A program made the position numbers and the translations under genes. Below, piece after piece: positions 1-7,332 of a stretch of 32,862 nucleotides of DNA (within the stretch, counting starts at the first letter, position 1; each line of letters opens with the position of its first letter). Location: assembly GCA_017453205.1 (NCBI GenBank), contig JAFTKO010000031.1:1-32862 (forward strand), written 5' to 3'. The stretch comes from Clostridia bacterium. Lineage in GTDB: Bacteria > Bacillota > Clostridia > Oscillospirales > CAG-272. Below the pieces are notes generated by a model. It searched no databases and had not been told where the DNA came from. It saw only the letters and a program-made list of their open reading frames with translations.

Positions 1-129
1 GGCTATGATTTTCACTCTTTGGATAATGAATCTTTGCAAAATATTGTTTTATCTATTAATTTGAGACCTAAAAAATGCTTGGGCTGGCTTTCTCCCTTTG
101 AAGTGTTTTTTGGTGTTGCACTTGCTTGA
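1..129 (+). CDS. IS30-family transposase, C-terminal fragment (5' end outside window)
   Basis: Frame 1 is open from the first base to a TGA at 127-129 and gives 42 residues. They contain NLRPKKCLGWLSPFEVFF, the signature C-terminal end of IS30-type DDE transposases, where a basic RPRKxLGWxTPxE stretch closes the catalytic domain. The rest of the gene lies to the left of the window, so it cannot be told whether the element is intact. No terminal inverted repeat was recognised between its stop and the repeat that follows. The family call rests on this one motif. The fragment could equally be part of a decayed copy. Confidence 0.75.
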   Translation, partial: GYDFHSLDNESLQNIVLSINLRPKKCLGWLSPFEVFFGVALA

Positions 130-135
130 CATTCT

Positions 136-285
136 GCCGTGGCGAGCAACGCGAGACGGAAGGAGTCCGTTCATAAAAGTTACTTTGCATTGGGAACTCC
201 CTCACCCGCTTCGCGACAGCGTGAAGTCGCTTTAGCGACTGTGGCGCTTGCGCCTTTCCTCTAAGAGGAAGCCTAAAGTTACAAC
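136..285. repeat. Dispersed repeat family A, copy 1 (mosaic)
   Basis: This spacer holds modules that recur in other spacers of the left part. A 26-bp stretch at 140-165 is repeated exactly as its reverse complement at 9517-9542. The modules CGACTGTGGCGCTTGCGCC and TTCCTCTAAGAGG at about 235-272 recur in the same orientation near 9560-9595. A short hairpin AGTCGCTTTAGCGACT lies inside. The small reading frames running through it are products of the repeat and have no gene-like features. Confidence 0.8.
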
Positions 286-315
286 AAAACATAACAAAAC
301 ATAAGGAGACAAAAA

Positions 316-1308
316 ATGGATCAAAATTATCAACCCTATCAAAATGAACAGCAACCCTATCAGCAGGCGCCTGCGGTGAAGAATGCGGCGTATTACCGTG
401 CGCGGGCAAGACAGATACTGCGCCCGTGTTATTGGTACGCCGTCTTGGCGTTTTTACTGGCGGCCCTCCTTGGGGGTATTTCCTCGGGTGGTGTTTCGTT
501 CAATTTTTCCGATACCACAGTCGATTCCAACGGCGTAAAGGTCAACATTTCTGCCGAGGAACTATTGGAAGCCGTGCGAGGCGGCGATGTTTCCGCACTG
601 CTTGGTGAGATCTCTCCCTTTGTGGCGATCATGCTTGGCGCGGTGGTGATTGGAATGGTGTTTTCCATCCTGTTCTCGATTTTTGTCGGCTCGCCGATGA
701 AGCTCGGTTATCAGCGCTACAATCTGAACATGGTAGACGGTAACGGTAAGGATCTCGGTGTGTTGTTCGGCTATTTCAAGCGCGGCTACGGCAAGTCGAT
801 TGCGCTGAACCTGCTTTACGGTGCGATCATGCTCGTCACGTCGCTCCCGATGCTAGCGGTGATGCTGCTTTGGTTCATGCCCGCTGTTTTTGATGCCGCA
901 GTGGCGGGGGGCGATATGACAGGCGGGATGATCGCTTCGCTGCTTTTGTCGGTGTTTGTATTTTTGGCGGTGACGGTTGCAACCGTGGTCGTGCAGATTC
1001 TCATCGAATACCGCTACGCGTTTTGCTTTATGATCCTTGCCGAGTATCCCGAGATGCGTGCGACCGACGCGCTCCGCAACTCCGCGTCTTTGATGAGAGG
1101 GAACAAATGGAGACTGTTCTGCTTGCAGATCAGCTTTATCGGATGGATCCTGCTTGCCGCATGCTGTACTTGCGGTATCGGAATCGTGTTCCTTTCGCCC
1201 TACATGTACGTGGCGCAAGCGGCTTTTTATGACGACATTGCAAACCGTGCCGCCGCGCGTGAGACCGAGTTCCCCAGCCTCAACCCCGATGATTATGTGG
1301 TGGATTGA
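316..1308 (+). CDS. DUF975-family integral membrane protein
   Basis: A 330-residue protein with a Gln/Tyr/Pro-rich N-terminal tail (residues 1-20), then AAYYRARARQIL. The ARxxL motif before the first membrane segment is typical of DUF975 proteins. About five hydrophobic segments are visible, near residues 39-60, 98-125, 161-192, 204-236 and 266-300. The segment ALRNSASLMRGNKWRLF before the last pair of helices is also family-typical. The start is fixed by AAGGAGAC seven bases upstream of ATG. DUF975 proteins are common in Clostridia and lactobacilli; their function is not known to me. The gene stands alone between repeat-rich spacers. Confidence 0.85.
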   Translation: MDQNYQPYQNEQQPYQQAPAVKNAAYYRARARQILRPCYWYAVLAFLLAALLGGISSGGVSFNFSDTTVDSNGVKVNISAEELLEAVRGGDVSALLGEISPFVAIMLGAVVIGMVFSILFSIFVGSPMKLGYQRYNLNMVDGNGKDLGVLFGYFKRGYGKSIALNLLYGAIMLVTSLPMLAVMLLWFMPAVFDAAVAGGDMTGGMIASLLLSVFVFLAVTVATVVVQILIEYRYAFCFMILAEYPEMRATDALRNSASLMRGNKWRLFCLQISFIGWILLAACCTCGIGIVFLSPYMYVAQAAFYDDIANRAAARETEFPSLNPDDYVVD

Positions 1309-1362
1309 AACGATTTCTCGATTAAAATGTCGAATAAAAACTTTAAACGTAAAATATTTTTC

Positions 1363-1408
1363 GTGGGGAAACTTTTAAAAAAGTTTCCCCACACCCTTTC
1401 AAAACTTT
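1363..1408. repeat. Family H hairpin with conserved tail, copy 1
   Basis: Perfect 14-bp inverted repeat GTGGGGAAACTTTT (1363-1376) and AAAAGTTTCCCCAC (1379-1392) with a 2-base loop. It is followed by a tail, CCCTTTCAAAACTTTCAA, related to the tail CCTTTCAAGAACCTT seen after the hairpins at about 6806-6847 and 7888-7930. It lies 55 bp after the DUF975 stop. It may stop transcription, but no T-run follows. Confidence 0.7.
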
Positions 1409-1720
1409 CAACGCATTTTTAAGGAATAGATTTTTAAAATTTGTGCGCCTTACTTTTTCAAAGCTCCCGCAATCCATTACACTTTCTCCATGGGAGAAAG
1501 CGGTTACCACCACCCAAAATGGACTACCGAGAAAGTAACTTGCCGCATTGCGGCAAATTTCACTACGGAGAGGGCGAAAATATAAAGTTTTAAATGTTAC
1601 ATCGTAGTAGGGGCATTTTGCGAACGCCGCAGGCGCACACAATGCACTCTACCAAAAGTTTATTCAATACTTTTAAAGAGGATTTGTATGAGGAAAAATT
1701 TTCATGATGTGAAAAGTATC

Positions 1721-1742
1721 GCCCGCCTTGAAAAAGGCGGGC
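1721..1742. terminator. Possible intrinsic terminator hairpin
   Basis: GCCCGCCTT and AAGGCGGGC form a perfect 9-bp GC-rich stem with a GAAA loop. The downstream sequence GAAATGTTTTGGG is only weakly T-rich, and the nearest upstream gene ends more than 400 bp away. The structure is clear, its role as a terminator is uncertain. Confidence 0.45.
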
Positions 1743-1887
1743 GAAATGTTTTGGGAGTGCTTTGTTGTATTTAAGGTTTATGGGGGAAATAACGCGATGT
1801 GAGACAGGAAAAGGATGCGTGTGTCCCTATTTATACTAATCTCTAATGAAAATGTAGAACATATATTTTCATTCATTCTTTCGGGAG

Positions 1888-1916
1888 CCCGTTTTGGGTG
1901 GTGGTACCAAAACGGG
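1888..1916. repeat. Inverted repeat CCCGTTTTGG / CCAAAACGGG
   Basis: Perfect 10-bp arms at 1888-1897 and 1907-1916 around GTGGTGGTA. The arm plus loop resembles, inverted, the sequence at 1502-1521. No T-run and no nearby gene. Its role is unknown. Confidence 0.6.
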
Positions 1917-2012
1917 TGCGGGAGCTATTGTTGGGATAACGCGATCAAACATTCCTTTCCCGTCAAAAAACTGCGGAACAGCGCACAAGCACCCCACAAT
2001 ATTCACATCATC

Positions 2013-2066
2013 CCTTTTTGAAAGTTCTTGAAGGTGTCGGAAACTTCTTTCAAGAAGTTTCTGACA
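2013..2066. repeat. Family H hairpin, opposite orientation, copy 2
   Basis: TGTCGGAAACTTCTT (2035-2049) pairs with AAGAAGTTTCTGACA (2052-2066) with one mismatch. The family tail, here reverse-complemented as TTTTTGAAAGTTCTTGAAGG, lies on the left side. It sits 32 bp beyond the stop of the dnaC-like gene and could end the rex operon transcript, though no clear T-run follows on that strand. Confidence 0.65.
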
Positions 2067-2098
2067 AAAAATTTGTTTTGAGATTAGTATTACTATTC

Positions 2099-3082
2099 CT
2101 ATTGTATTTTCTGTTTGCGGATATCCACGCCGTAAAACGCGATTACGCGGTACTCGCCGATGAGGCGGCTGGTGATGCGGTCGTTGTAGATCTTGCGCAG
2201 CTCCGTCGATGTGAGATTGGTGCTGATGATGGTCGGCTTTTGCAAATTCAAGCGCGTGTTGAGCACGTGATAAAGGCAGGACAGCGTAAACTGGTTGCTG
2301 ACCTCTGTGCCGAGGTCATCGATGATGAGCAGATCGCACTCGGTGTAGCGCTCGGTGTTGTCACCGTCGCTTTGCGCCAAGCCGTTGCCGAACCGACGGC
2401 ACTCGAAATCCGAGATCATCCCCACCGCGCTGTTGTAAAATACATCATATCCGCGCTCGATCACCACGCGTGCCACCGAGGTGGAAAGATGCGTTTTTCC
2501 CAAGCCCGTCCCGCCCAAAAAGAGCATGCTCTCGGGCATCGGCTTGCCGTTCTCGATGGTAAAATTCTTGGCGTATTGCTCCACGGTTGCAAAATTGTGG
2601 CACATACGGCGGTAATCCTCGGGATTGGATTTGTAATAGTCGAGCGAAAAATTCTCAAACGACTGCTTTTTCATCAGCCCCGAAAGCCCCGAGCTCTCCA
2701 TGCCCGCCTCGGTCAGCCTTTGACGCATGCAACGGCACATTTTAATGCCCACGTAGCCCGTGTCGCGGCAAGCCTCGCACTCGTATTGCGGCTCGCTGTA
2801 ATCGGCGGGATAGCCGTGTCGGCGCAACAGCTCGGCTCTCTCGGCGCGGATCCTTTCATTTTCCTCGCGCAACGCGGCAATGTCCCGCGCGGTGTTCCCG
2901 CCCTTGATCGCCTCGTTCATGATGCGCAATCCAAAGGTCGAAAGCCGCCTGTCCAGCTCCCGCAACGCGGGGATGGCGCCGTAAAGCTCCTCGCGCCTCG
3001 CGTCCGCCTCGGCTTGCGCGCGAAAGGTCTTGGTCTCGTATTCGGCACGGATGCGCTTATAATTCTCTTTGTTGTAACCCAT
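2099..3082 (-). CDS. DnaC/DnaI-type replicative helicase loader (AAA+ ATPase)
   Basis: A 327-residue protein of the DnaC/DnaI/IstB ATPase group. The charged N-terminal half has a CxxC-x9-CxC cluster (C102, C105, C116, C118) that looks zinc-binding. Walker A is GGTGLGKT at 190-197 and Walker B LLIIDD at 251-256. The STN sensor-1 is at 287-289 and an R-finger/sensor region SRLIGE at 305-310. By family knowledge, such proteins load the replicative helicase at origins or restarting forks. It is the last gene of the rex-dnaD-dnaC-like run, 27 bp after the dnaD stop, with AAAGGAG eight bases before ATG. An IstB transposition helper is the alternative, but the zinc cluster, the DnaD neighbour and the absence of a transposase favour a chromosomal loader. 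Confidence 0.87.
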   Translation of the reverse strand: MGYNKENYKRIRAEYETKTFRAQAEADARREELYGAIPALRELDRRLSTFGLRIMNEAIKGGNTARDIAALREENERIRAERAELLRRHGYPADYSEPQYECEACRDTGYVGIKMCRCMRQRLTEAGMESSGLSGLMKKQSFENFSLDYYKSNPEDYRRMCHNFATVEQYAKNFTIENGKPMPESMLFLGGTGLGKTHLSTSVARVVIERGYDVFYNSAVGMISDFECRRFGNGLAQSDGDNTERYTECDLLIIDDLGTEVSNQFTLSCLYHVLNTRLNLQKPTIISTNLTSTELRKIYNDRITSRLIGEYRVIAFYGVDIRKQKIQ

Positions 3083-3109
3083 CGGTGGTCTCCTTTCTCA
3101 AACATGCGA

Positions 3110-4111
3110 TCACTGCTTGTCGGTTGGCTCCGCAAAGCTGCGGCGCAGTGCCGCACTGAAGAAATCATCGGTGTCAAAGCTGTTGCCAAGCGTGGGCTTG
3201 CCGCTCTTTTTGAGATTGGATTTGCCCTCTTTTTTGGCTTGCTGTGCGGCGGTATCGCGGTCGATCTCCTCGGCGGTGCGCAGTCCCTCGGCGTTCCAAC
3301 GCTCTAAGATCGAGTTGGCGTAGGGGAGGGAAGCCTCGCCGGTGGCGTTGACCGTCATCTCATAGGCGCGGCGGACGATCTCGATATCGTAGCCGAAGCT
3401 TACCCATGCGCGGAGCATTTTGCTCTCTTTGGAGGTCAGCGCGCGGCTCTTCATGCCAAACAGTGTGCGCACCTGTCCCTCAAAGCTATGTAGCGCCTCG
3501 GCGGTGCGGATCTCTTCCTCGAGCGAGGCGGGATCGGTGATGTCCCGATCGACCAGTGTGTAGGCATATTTTTCGATCGCGCGTAAATTGGTCTTGCCGA
3601 TCCTCTTGCAGTGTGCCAACAGCATGAGGATGCATTCCTCGTTCATGCCGAGGTAGTCGGTAAGTCCCACCAAAATATTGATGTCGGAGAGGTTAAAGAC
3701 CTTGCCGAGGATGTGCTGTGCCTCGTCGATGAGGATGCGCAGGGTTTCGCGCTTTTCCATCATGTCGGCAAGCTCGACCGAGGTGTATGTGGGGAGCTCG
3801 TCGGCGCGGTGCAGGAGCGCGCGTTTGGAGGCGCTCTCTTTTTTTGCGGGCACTTCGGTCACGGTCGCCATGGCGGGGACTGCGGCGCCGTCCTCTTGCA
3901 TCAGCACGCCGCGCTCACACCAGTAGGTCAGTGCCGCCTCGGCAGATTTGGGCGTGCAGTCCGCCAGCTTTGCCAATTGCTTGAGCTTTTGCGAAAGGCT
4001 CGGATCGGAAGCCACCCACAAAAGAATGCGCAGCTGTGTCGCGTCGGCATCGGTGTGTGAAAGCACCGCCCCCGGTAAATTTAATACGTCTTGTTGAAAA
4101 TTCAGTTTCAT
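3110..4111 (-). CDS. DnaD-domain primosome protein
   Basis: 333 residues. An N-terminal winged-helix-like region (about 1-75, with a TxxSAExALxYWxxxGVL pattern) is followed by an Ala/Glu linker and two DnaD-type repeats, about 137-205 and 210-280. The second ends in YANSILERWNAEG (264-276), the YxxxIxxxW motif used by DnaD/DnaB for DNA binding. A Lys-rich tail with DDFF follows. In Firmicutes, proteins of this family work with DnaI/DnaC at primosome assembly, which matches the next gene. It starts 20 bp after the rex stop with AGAGGAAA before ATG, so the three genes are probably one transcript. Confidence 0.87.
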   Translation of the reverse strand: MKLNFQQDVLNLPGAVLSHTDADATQLRILLWVASDPSLSQKLKQLAKLADCTPKSAEAALTYWCERGVLMQEDGAAVPAMATVTEVPAKKESASKRALLHRADELPTYTSVELADMMEKRETLRILIDEAQHILGKVFNLSDINILVGLTDYLGMNEECILMLLAHCKRIGKTNLRAIEKYAYTLVDRDITDPASLEEEIRTAEALHSFEGQVRTLFGMKSRALTSKESKMLRAWVSFGYDIEIVRRAYEMTVNATGEASLPYANSILERWNAEGLRTAEEIDRDTAAQQAKKEGKSNLKKSGKPTLGNSFDTDDFFSAALRRSFAEPTDKQ

Positions 4112-4131
4112 AGTTTCCTCTGCGCTCCGCG

Positions 4132-4830
4132 TTATTTCTGTTCATTTTCGGTCGGGTGGCAGAGGCGGTAGTTGAGGATCATGAGTGAGTCGCCGAGGTG
4201 GACATTTTCCACGATCGCGCCCTCGTCGCCGAGTGAGAGATCCTTGCCCGTAAAGTTCCAAAGCCCGCGGATGCCGCATGACAGTAAGCGCTCCGAGACC
4301 TCCGCGGCGCGATCCTTCGGCAACGTCAGCACCGCCATGTCCACGGGGAGATCGTTGCAAAAGCTTTCCAGTTCTTTCATGTCACGGATCCGCACGCCGC
4401 CGACCTCTCTGCCGATGAGTGTGGGATCGACATCGAACATCGAGACGATCTCCACCCCGCGTTTTTCAAACATGGGTGCGCGAACCAGTGCGCGTCCGAG
4501 GTCTCCCGCACCGATGATGATGGCACGGAGCCCCGCCTCGACACCAAGCAACTCGCAGATGCGCGAATACAGGTAATTGACGTTATAGCCGTATCCCTGC
4601 TGACCGAAGCCGCCAAAGCAATTGAGGTCCTGTCGGATCTGCGACGCGGTCACGCCCATGAGCGAGGAGAGCTCGCCCGAGCTGATGCGCGCTTTGCCCT
4701 GTCTGATCAGTTGACGTAGGTAACGAAAATAGCGCGGCAGACGGCGGATCACCGCGGGAGATACGTTGGGATTATCCTCCAATGGGAGCATCTCGTCGGC
4801 GGTTGTCCGATTGTTTTTTTTCTGATCCAT
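4132..4830 (-). CDS. rex: Redox-sensing transcriptional repressor Rex
   Basis: 232 residues when started at ATG 4828-4830, which follows GAAAGGAA. The frame stays open upstream but that extension is unlike Rex and runs through the DnaA-box region. The N-terminal winged helix includes SPAVIRRLPRYFRYL and SSGELSSLMGVTASQIRQDL; the latter holds the recognition helix. A Rossmann NAD(H) domain starts with GAGDLGRAL at 107-115. Late motifs GLWNFT and NYRLCH are also Rex-typical. Rex senses the NADH/NAD+ ratio and releases fermentation and respiration genes when NADH rises. It is the first gene of a run with dnaD and the dnaC-like gene. No full Rex operator was seen; only the half-site TTAACAA at 4955-4961 lies upstream. 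Confidence 0.95.
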   Translation of the reverse strand: MDQKKNNRTTADEMLPLEDNPNVSPAVIRRLPRYFRYLRQLIRQGKARISSGELSSLMGVTASQIRQDLNCFGGFGQQGYGYNVNYLYSRICELLGVEAGLRAIIIGAGDLGRALVRAPMFEKRGVEIVSMFDVDPTLIGREVGGVRIRDMKELESFCNDLPVDMAVLTLPKDRAAEVSERLLSCGIRGLWNFTGKDLSLGDEGAIVENVHLGDSLMILNYRLCHPTENEQK

Positions 4831-4870
4831 TATGGTCAATTCCTTTCTTGCTCTTACCGATTTTTGTGTA

Positions 4871-4881
4871 GTTTGACAAAC
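4871..4881. promoter_or_regulatory. Small palindrome upstream of rex
   Basis: GTTTG-A-CAAAC is a perfect 11-bp palindrome about 41 bp upstream of the rex start. It could be an operator for the rex operon, but it is not the standard Rex site and may be chance. Confidence 0.3.
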
Positions 4882-4896
4882 TTTTTTCGGTGCTGT

Positions 4897-5089
4897 TTTT
4901 TCACACTTTATCCGGCTAAAATAGTTTTCCACACCCCGCCAAAGGGGGTATTTTTTAACAAAATCCACAGACTTATCCACATTCAAATGACAAAAATCGG
5001 GTTTTAGGGAGTTTTTTCGGCTTTTTTTGATCGATTTTTTAAGTGCGTTTTATACTTTTTCACAACCTGTGGAAAACCTTTGTGGAAAA
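4897..5089. promoter_or_regulatory. Cluster of six DnaA-box-like sites
   Basis: Within 193 bp there are six matches to the relaxed DnaA box TTWTNCACA. On the plus strand they are 4897-4905 (TTTTTCACA), 4925-4933 (TTTTCCACA), 4973-4981 (TTATCCACA, perfect consensus) and 5056-5064 (TTTTTCACA). On the minus strand they are 5068-5076 and 5081-5089 (both TTTTCCACA), 13 bp apart. The surroundings are AT-rich, unlike the adjacent genes. The region is the rex-dnaD-dnaC upstream region. It may be a DnaA-regulated promoter, a DnaA-titrating cluster or part of an origin. No dnaA or dnaN gene is in the window. Confidence 0.6.
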
Positions 5090-5274
5090 GTGGAAAGGCC
5101 GAAAAACATAATTTGTTTACAAATTTTCGTCAAAAACGACGAAATGAACGGGAGACATTTTTTGAGGGGGCATTCGGGTTACGTGCGGCGCGCAGTCGAA
5201 TTTTTGCAGAGTGAAGAATGAACGGCGCAAAAGCACAAGGCGAAGCCGCAGTGAGATTTCGTTTCAAATCTCAC

Positions 5275-5570
5275 TATCCTGCCAATGGAAGTTACTTTAG
5301 CCTCCCTCTGAGGAGGAAAGACGCAAGCGCCATAGTCGCCAAGGCGACTTTACGGTGGCAAAGGCGTAGCCTTTGACGGAAGGAGTTTTTTCCAAAAGTA
5401 ACTTTATATTGAGGACTCCCTCACCCGCTAACGCGGGAGCTCCCCCAAGGAGGAGCCTAAAGTTACATTCGCTCAAAAAAGGTATGCTTGTTTTGGCACA
5501 GTTACTTTTAGCCTCCCTCTGAGGAGGAAAGACGCAAGCGCCATAGTCGCCAAGGCGACTTTACGGGGCA
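5275..5570. repeat. Dispersed repeat family A, copies 2 and 3 in tandem
   Basis: Two direct copies of the module GCCTCCCTCTGAGGAGGAAA + GACGCAAGCGCCATAGTCGC + CAAGGCGACTTTACGG start near 5299 and 5512. Between them are CCCTCACCCGCTAACGCGGG and GGTATGCTTGTTTTGGCA. The same modules occur reverse-complemented at about 9517-9660 and 10580-10860. AGTCGCCAAGGCGACT is an internal 16-bp inverted repeat (interrupted at its centre). Confidence 0.85.
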
Positions 5571-5597
5571 TTGTGCGGCGGTATAGGTTCGTTTGAA

Positions 5598-5775
5598 TCT
5601 TCGGTGTACTGCCTTACACTCCCCGATAGGTAGACTCGCCGCAGGCTGCCATCGTGGTAGATATTCGTGCAAAGCACTCCTTGATAGGAAACTCTGCCGC
5701 AGATGACCATCGTGGTAGATGTTCGTGCAAACATTCCCCGACAAGTAGCCCCACCGCAGGTGGCGCAGGTGGTGG
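5598..5775. repeat. Repeat family B, tandem 58-bp units ending at the tsaD stop codon
   Basis: Units 5651-5708 and 5709-5766 both begin ATCGTGGTAGAT and share TTCGTGCAAA and the CCGCAG core; a partial unit precedes them at 5598-5650. The last unit runs through ACCGCAGGTGGCGCAGGTGG and reaches the tsaD stop codon (5776-5778 on the minus strand) with no gap. Related copies end the same way at 8125 and 9740. Confidence 0.85.
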
Positions 5776-6792
5776 TTAAACATTGTAATCGTCGTTTGCC
5801 GAGGCGTTGAGGGAGGTGTCGGCAAATTCACGGCGCAGATAACGGAAATAACCGGCGGCGGCGATCATCGCACCGTTGTCCCCGCATAGGGAGCGGTCGG
5901 GCATGCAGAGCTTTACGCCGAGGCGTCGGCAAAGCCCCTCGAGAGAGGCGCGCAGATGCGAGTTTGCCGCCACACCGCCCGCCAGCACCAGTGTTTTCAT
6001 TCCGGTTTCCTTGAGGGCAAGCTCGGCTTTTTGGGTGATCGCTTGCACAATACGGTAGGTATAAGACGCGGCAACGTCGGCGCGGTTGACCTCTTGTCCC
6101 TTTTGTGTCATACCGTTGAGGTAGTTGAGAGTTGCGGTCTTGATGCCGCTGAACGAAAGGTCGAGCGTGTCCTTGCCAAGCGCGGGGGAGGGGAGCGCAA
6201 TCGCCTTTGGATCGCCCTCATAAGCCAGCTTATCGAGTGCCGCGCCGCCGGGATAGGGCAGACCGATCACGCGCCCGATCTTGTCAAATGCCTCGCCCGC
6301 CGCATCGTCGCGTGTTCCGCCGATCTCGCAAAATTCGGTGTAGTCGGTCACGCGGTAAAACGAGGTGTGACCGCCCGAGACCACCAACGCAAGGAAAGGC
6401 GGCTCCAAGTCGGGGTGCGAGAGATACGCCGCCGCCACGTGACCGTGGATGTGGTTGACCGCCACCAGCGGGAGCTTGCGCGAAAACGCCAGTGATTTTG
6501 CAAAATTGACGCCGACGAGCAAAGCGCCGATCAGCCCGGGGAAGGCTGTCACCGCCACCGCCCCGAGGTCTGCGACCGTAATGCCGGCTTCCTCGAGCGC
6601 TTGATAGGTGATGCGCGAGATCGCCTCGATGTGTGCGCGGCTTGCGATCTCGGGAACCACGCCGCCGTAAAGCCGATGTGTCTCGATTTGTGACGCCACG
6701 ATGTTGGATCGAATGGCGCGCACGCCCTCGCCCATTTCCACTACCGCGGCGGACGTCTCGTCGCAGGAGCTTTCCATGCCTAAAATGTACAT
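5776..6792 (-). CDS. tsaD: tRNA N6-adenosine threonylcarbamoyltransferase TsaD
   Basis: 338 residues, full family length. It starts ILGMESSCDETSAAVV, the ASKHA phosphate-binding entry. The metal-binding HxxxH is H114 and H118 in VNHIHGHVAAAYL. SGGHTSFY is at 139-146, AGGVAANSHLR at 271-281 and the closing metal-site CGDNGAM at 303-309. TsaD moves the threonylcarbamoyl group to A37 of ANN-decoding tRNAs, working with TsaB and TsaE. The upstream gene on the same strand is rimI, as in many bacteria. tsaB is not next to it here and must be elsewhere. A family H hairpin separates it from rimI and a family B repeat touches its stop codon. Confidence 0.97.
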   Translation of the reverse strand: MYILGMESSCDETSAAVVEMGEGVRAIRSNIVASQIETHRLYGGVVPEIASRAHIEAISRITYQALEEAGITVADLGAVAVTAFPGLIGALLVGVNFAKSLAFSRKLPLVAVNHIHGHVAAAYLSHPDLEPPFLALVVSGGHTSFYRVTDYTEFCEIGGTRDDAAGEAFDKIGRVIGLPYPGGAALDKLAYEGDPKAIALPSPALGKDTLDLSFSGIKTATLNYLNGMTQKGQEVNRADVAASYTYRIVQAITQKAELALKETGMKTLVLAGGVAANSHLRASLEGLCRRLGVKLCMPDRSLCGDNGAMIAAAGYFRYLRREFADTSLNASANDDYNV

Positions 6793-6800
6793 AATTTTTT

Positions 6801-6875
6801 AAGGTTGCGGGGAAAGAAAAGTTTGAGAAAGAAGCTTTCTTGCCGCCGCACCCCTATCCTTTCAAGAACCTTAAA
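6801..6875. repeat. Family H hairpin with conserved tail, copy 3
   Basis: An imperfect hairpin, GCGGGGAAAGAAAAG against CTTTCTTGCCGC, is followed by the tail CCCCTATCCTTTCAAGAACC. The tail overlaps the rimI stop codon (6871-6873). The whole spacer between rimI and tsaD is this element. It may limit read-through from rimI into tsaD. Confidence 0.65.
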
Positions 6876-7332
6876 TAAAAGCGATCTGTAATTTTTTCAC
6901 CATCACCAATGCGTCCTCGCGGGGGGTACGGTAAAAGTTTTTGCGCCGTCCGACGGTCTCGTAGCCGTCGCTTTCGTATAGCGCGATTGCCGCTCCATTG
7001 GAGGCACGCACCTCCAAGGAGATTTGTTTCGCGCCCCTTGCTTGTGCCGCCTCGGTGAGGGCCGCGAGGAGCTTTCGTCCGCAACCGCATCGCCGCGCGT
7101 CGGGATGGACGGCGACATTGGTGACCTGTCCCTCGTCGGGCGCCCACAGCATTCCGCCGTAAGCGATCACAAGCCCGTCCCGTAAGCAGACGAACCCGAC
7201 CGCCGCGTCGCCGAGCAACAGCTCCAACGATTTCTCGCTCCACGGCTCATGAAAGCAGAGACGTTCGAGCTCTGCCGCCGCCGAGAGGTGCTCCCGCGTC
7301 ATGCGGACAACGGTAAATGCGCGGTCGGTCAT
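6871..7332 (-). CDS. rimI: Ribosomal-protein-alanine/GNAT acetyltransferase RimI
   Basis: 153 residues from ATG 7330-7332, which overlaps the stop of the upstream phosphatase gene as ATGA. The frame is open further upstream but only inside that gene. GNAT features are EPWSEKSLELLL (the EPW motif of RimI), NVAVHPDARRCGCGRKLL (acetyl-CoA loop, variant of RxxGxGxxL), LEVRASNGAAIALYESDGY and RKNFYRTPREDALVM. RimI acetylates the N-terminal alanine of ribosomal protein S18. The pairing with tsaD is widely conserved. A CGCG version of the usual QGxG loop is a small oddity. Confidence 0.9.
   Translation of the reverse strand: MTDRAFTVVRMTREHLSAAAELERLCFHEPWSEKSLELLLGDAAVGFVCLRDGLVIAYGGMLWAPDEGQVTNVAVHPDARRCGCGRKLLAALTEAAQARGAKQISLEVRASNGAAIALYESDGYETVGRRKNFYRTPREDALVMVKKLQIAFI

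Larger units (their letters stand above)
1309..2098. other. Gene-free spacer rich in repeats and hairpins
   Basis: A 790-bp stretch with no convincing gene; the short frames here have no usable ribosome site and run through inverted repeats. It holds a family H hairpin at 1363-1392, a GC-rich hairpin at 1721-1742, an inverted repeat at 1888-1916, and a second family H hairpin in opposite orientation at 2035-2066. The sequence at 1502-1521 (ACCACCACCCAAAA core) reappears inverted at about 1891-1908. The spacer is therefore partly built of inverted duplicated pieces. Confidence 0.7.
4987..5775. other. Gene-free spacer between tsaD and rex
   Basis: About 790 bp without a supportable gene. The left third is AT-rich and continues the DnaA-box cluster to 5089. 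The rest is repeat family A (about 5275-5570) and family B (5598-5775). The frames that cross the repeats give Pro/Arg-rich translations without a ribosome site and are not called. Confidence 0.7.

Noticed and set aside
1343-1642. Minus-strand frame of 99 codons in the spacer after the DUF975 gene
   Set aside because: It spans a family H hairpin and an inverted duplicated segment, has no ribosome site and no recognisable domain.
2018-3307. Long plus-strand open frame of 429 codons
   Set aside because: It lies opposite the dnaC-like gene, whose Walker and zinc motifs are clear. The plus-strand translation is rich in Arg, His and Ala with no domain, as expected for an antisense shadow in GC-rich DNA.
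4897-5089. Calling the DnaA-box cluster the chromosomal origin
   Set aside because: No dnaA, dnaN or rpmH gene is near, and genes on both sides run in the same direction. It is kept as a DnaA-site cluster only.
5508-5831. Minus-strand frame of 107 codons overlapping the tsaD end
   Set aside because: It runs through repeat families A and B and has no ribosome site; similar frames arise in every copy of the repeats.
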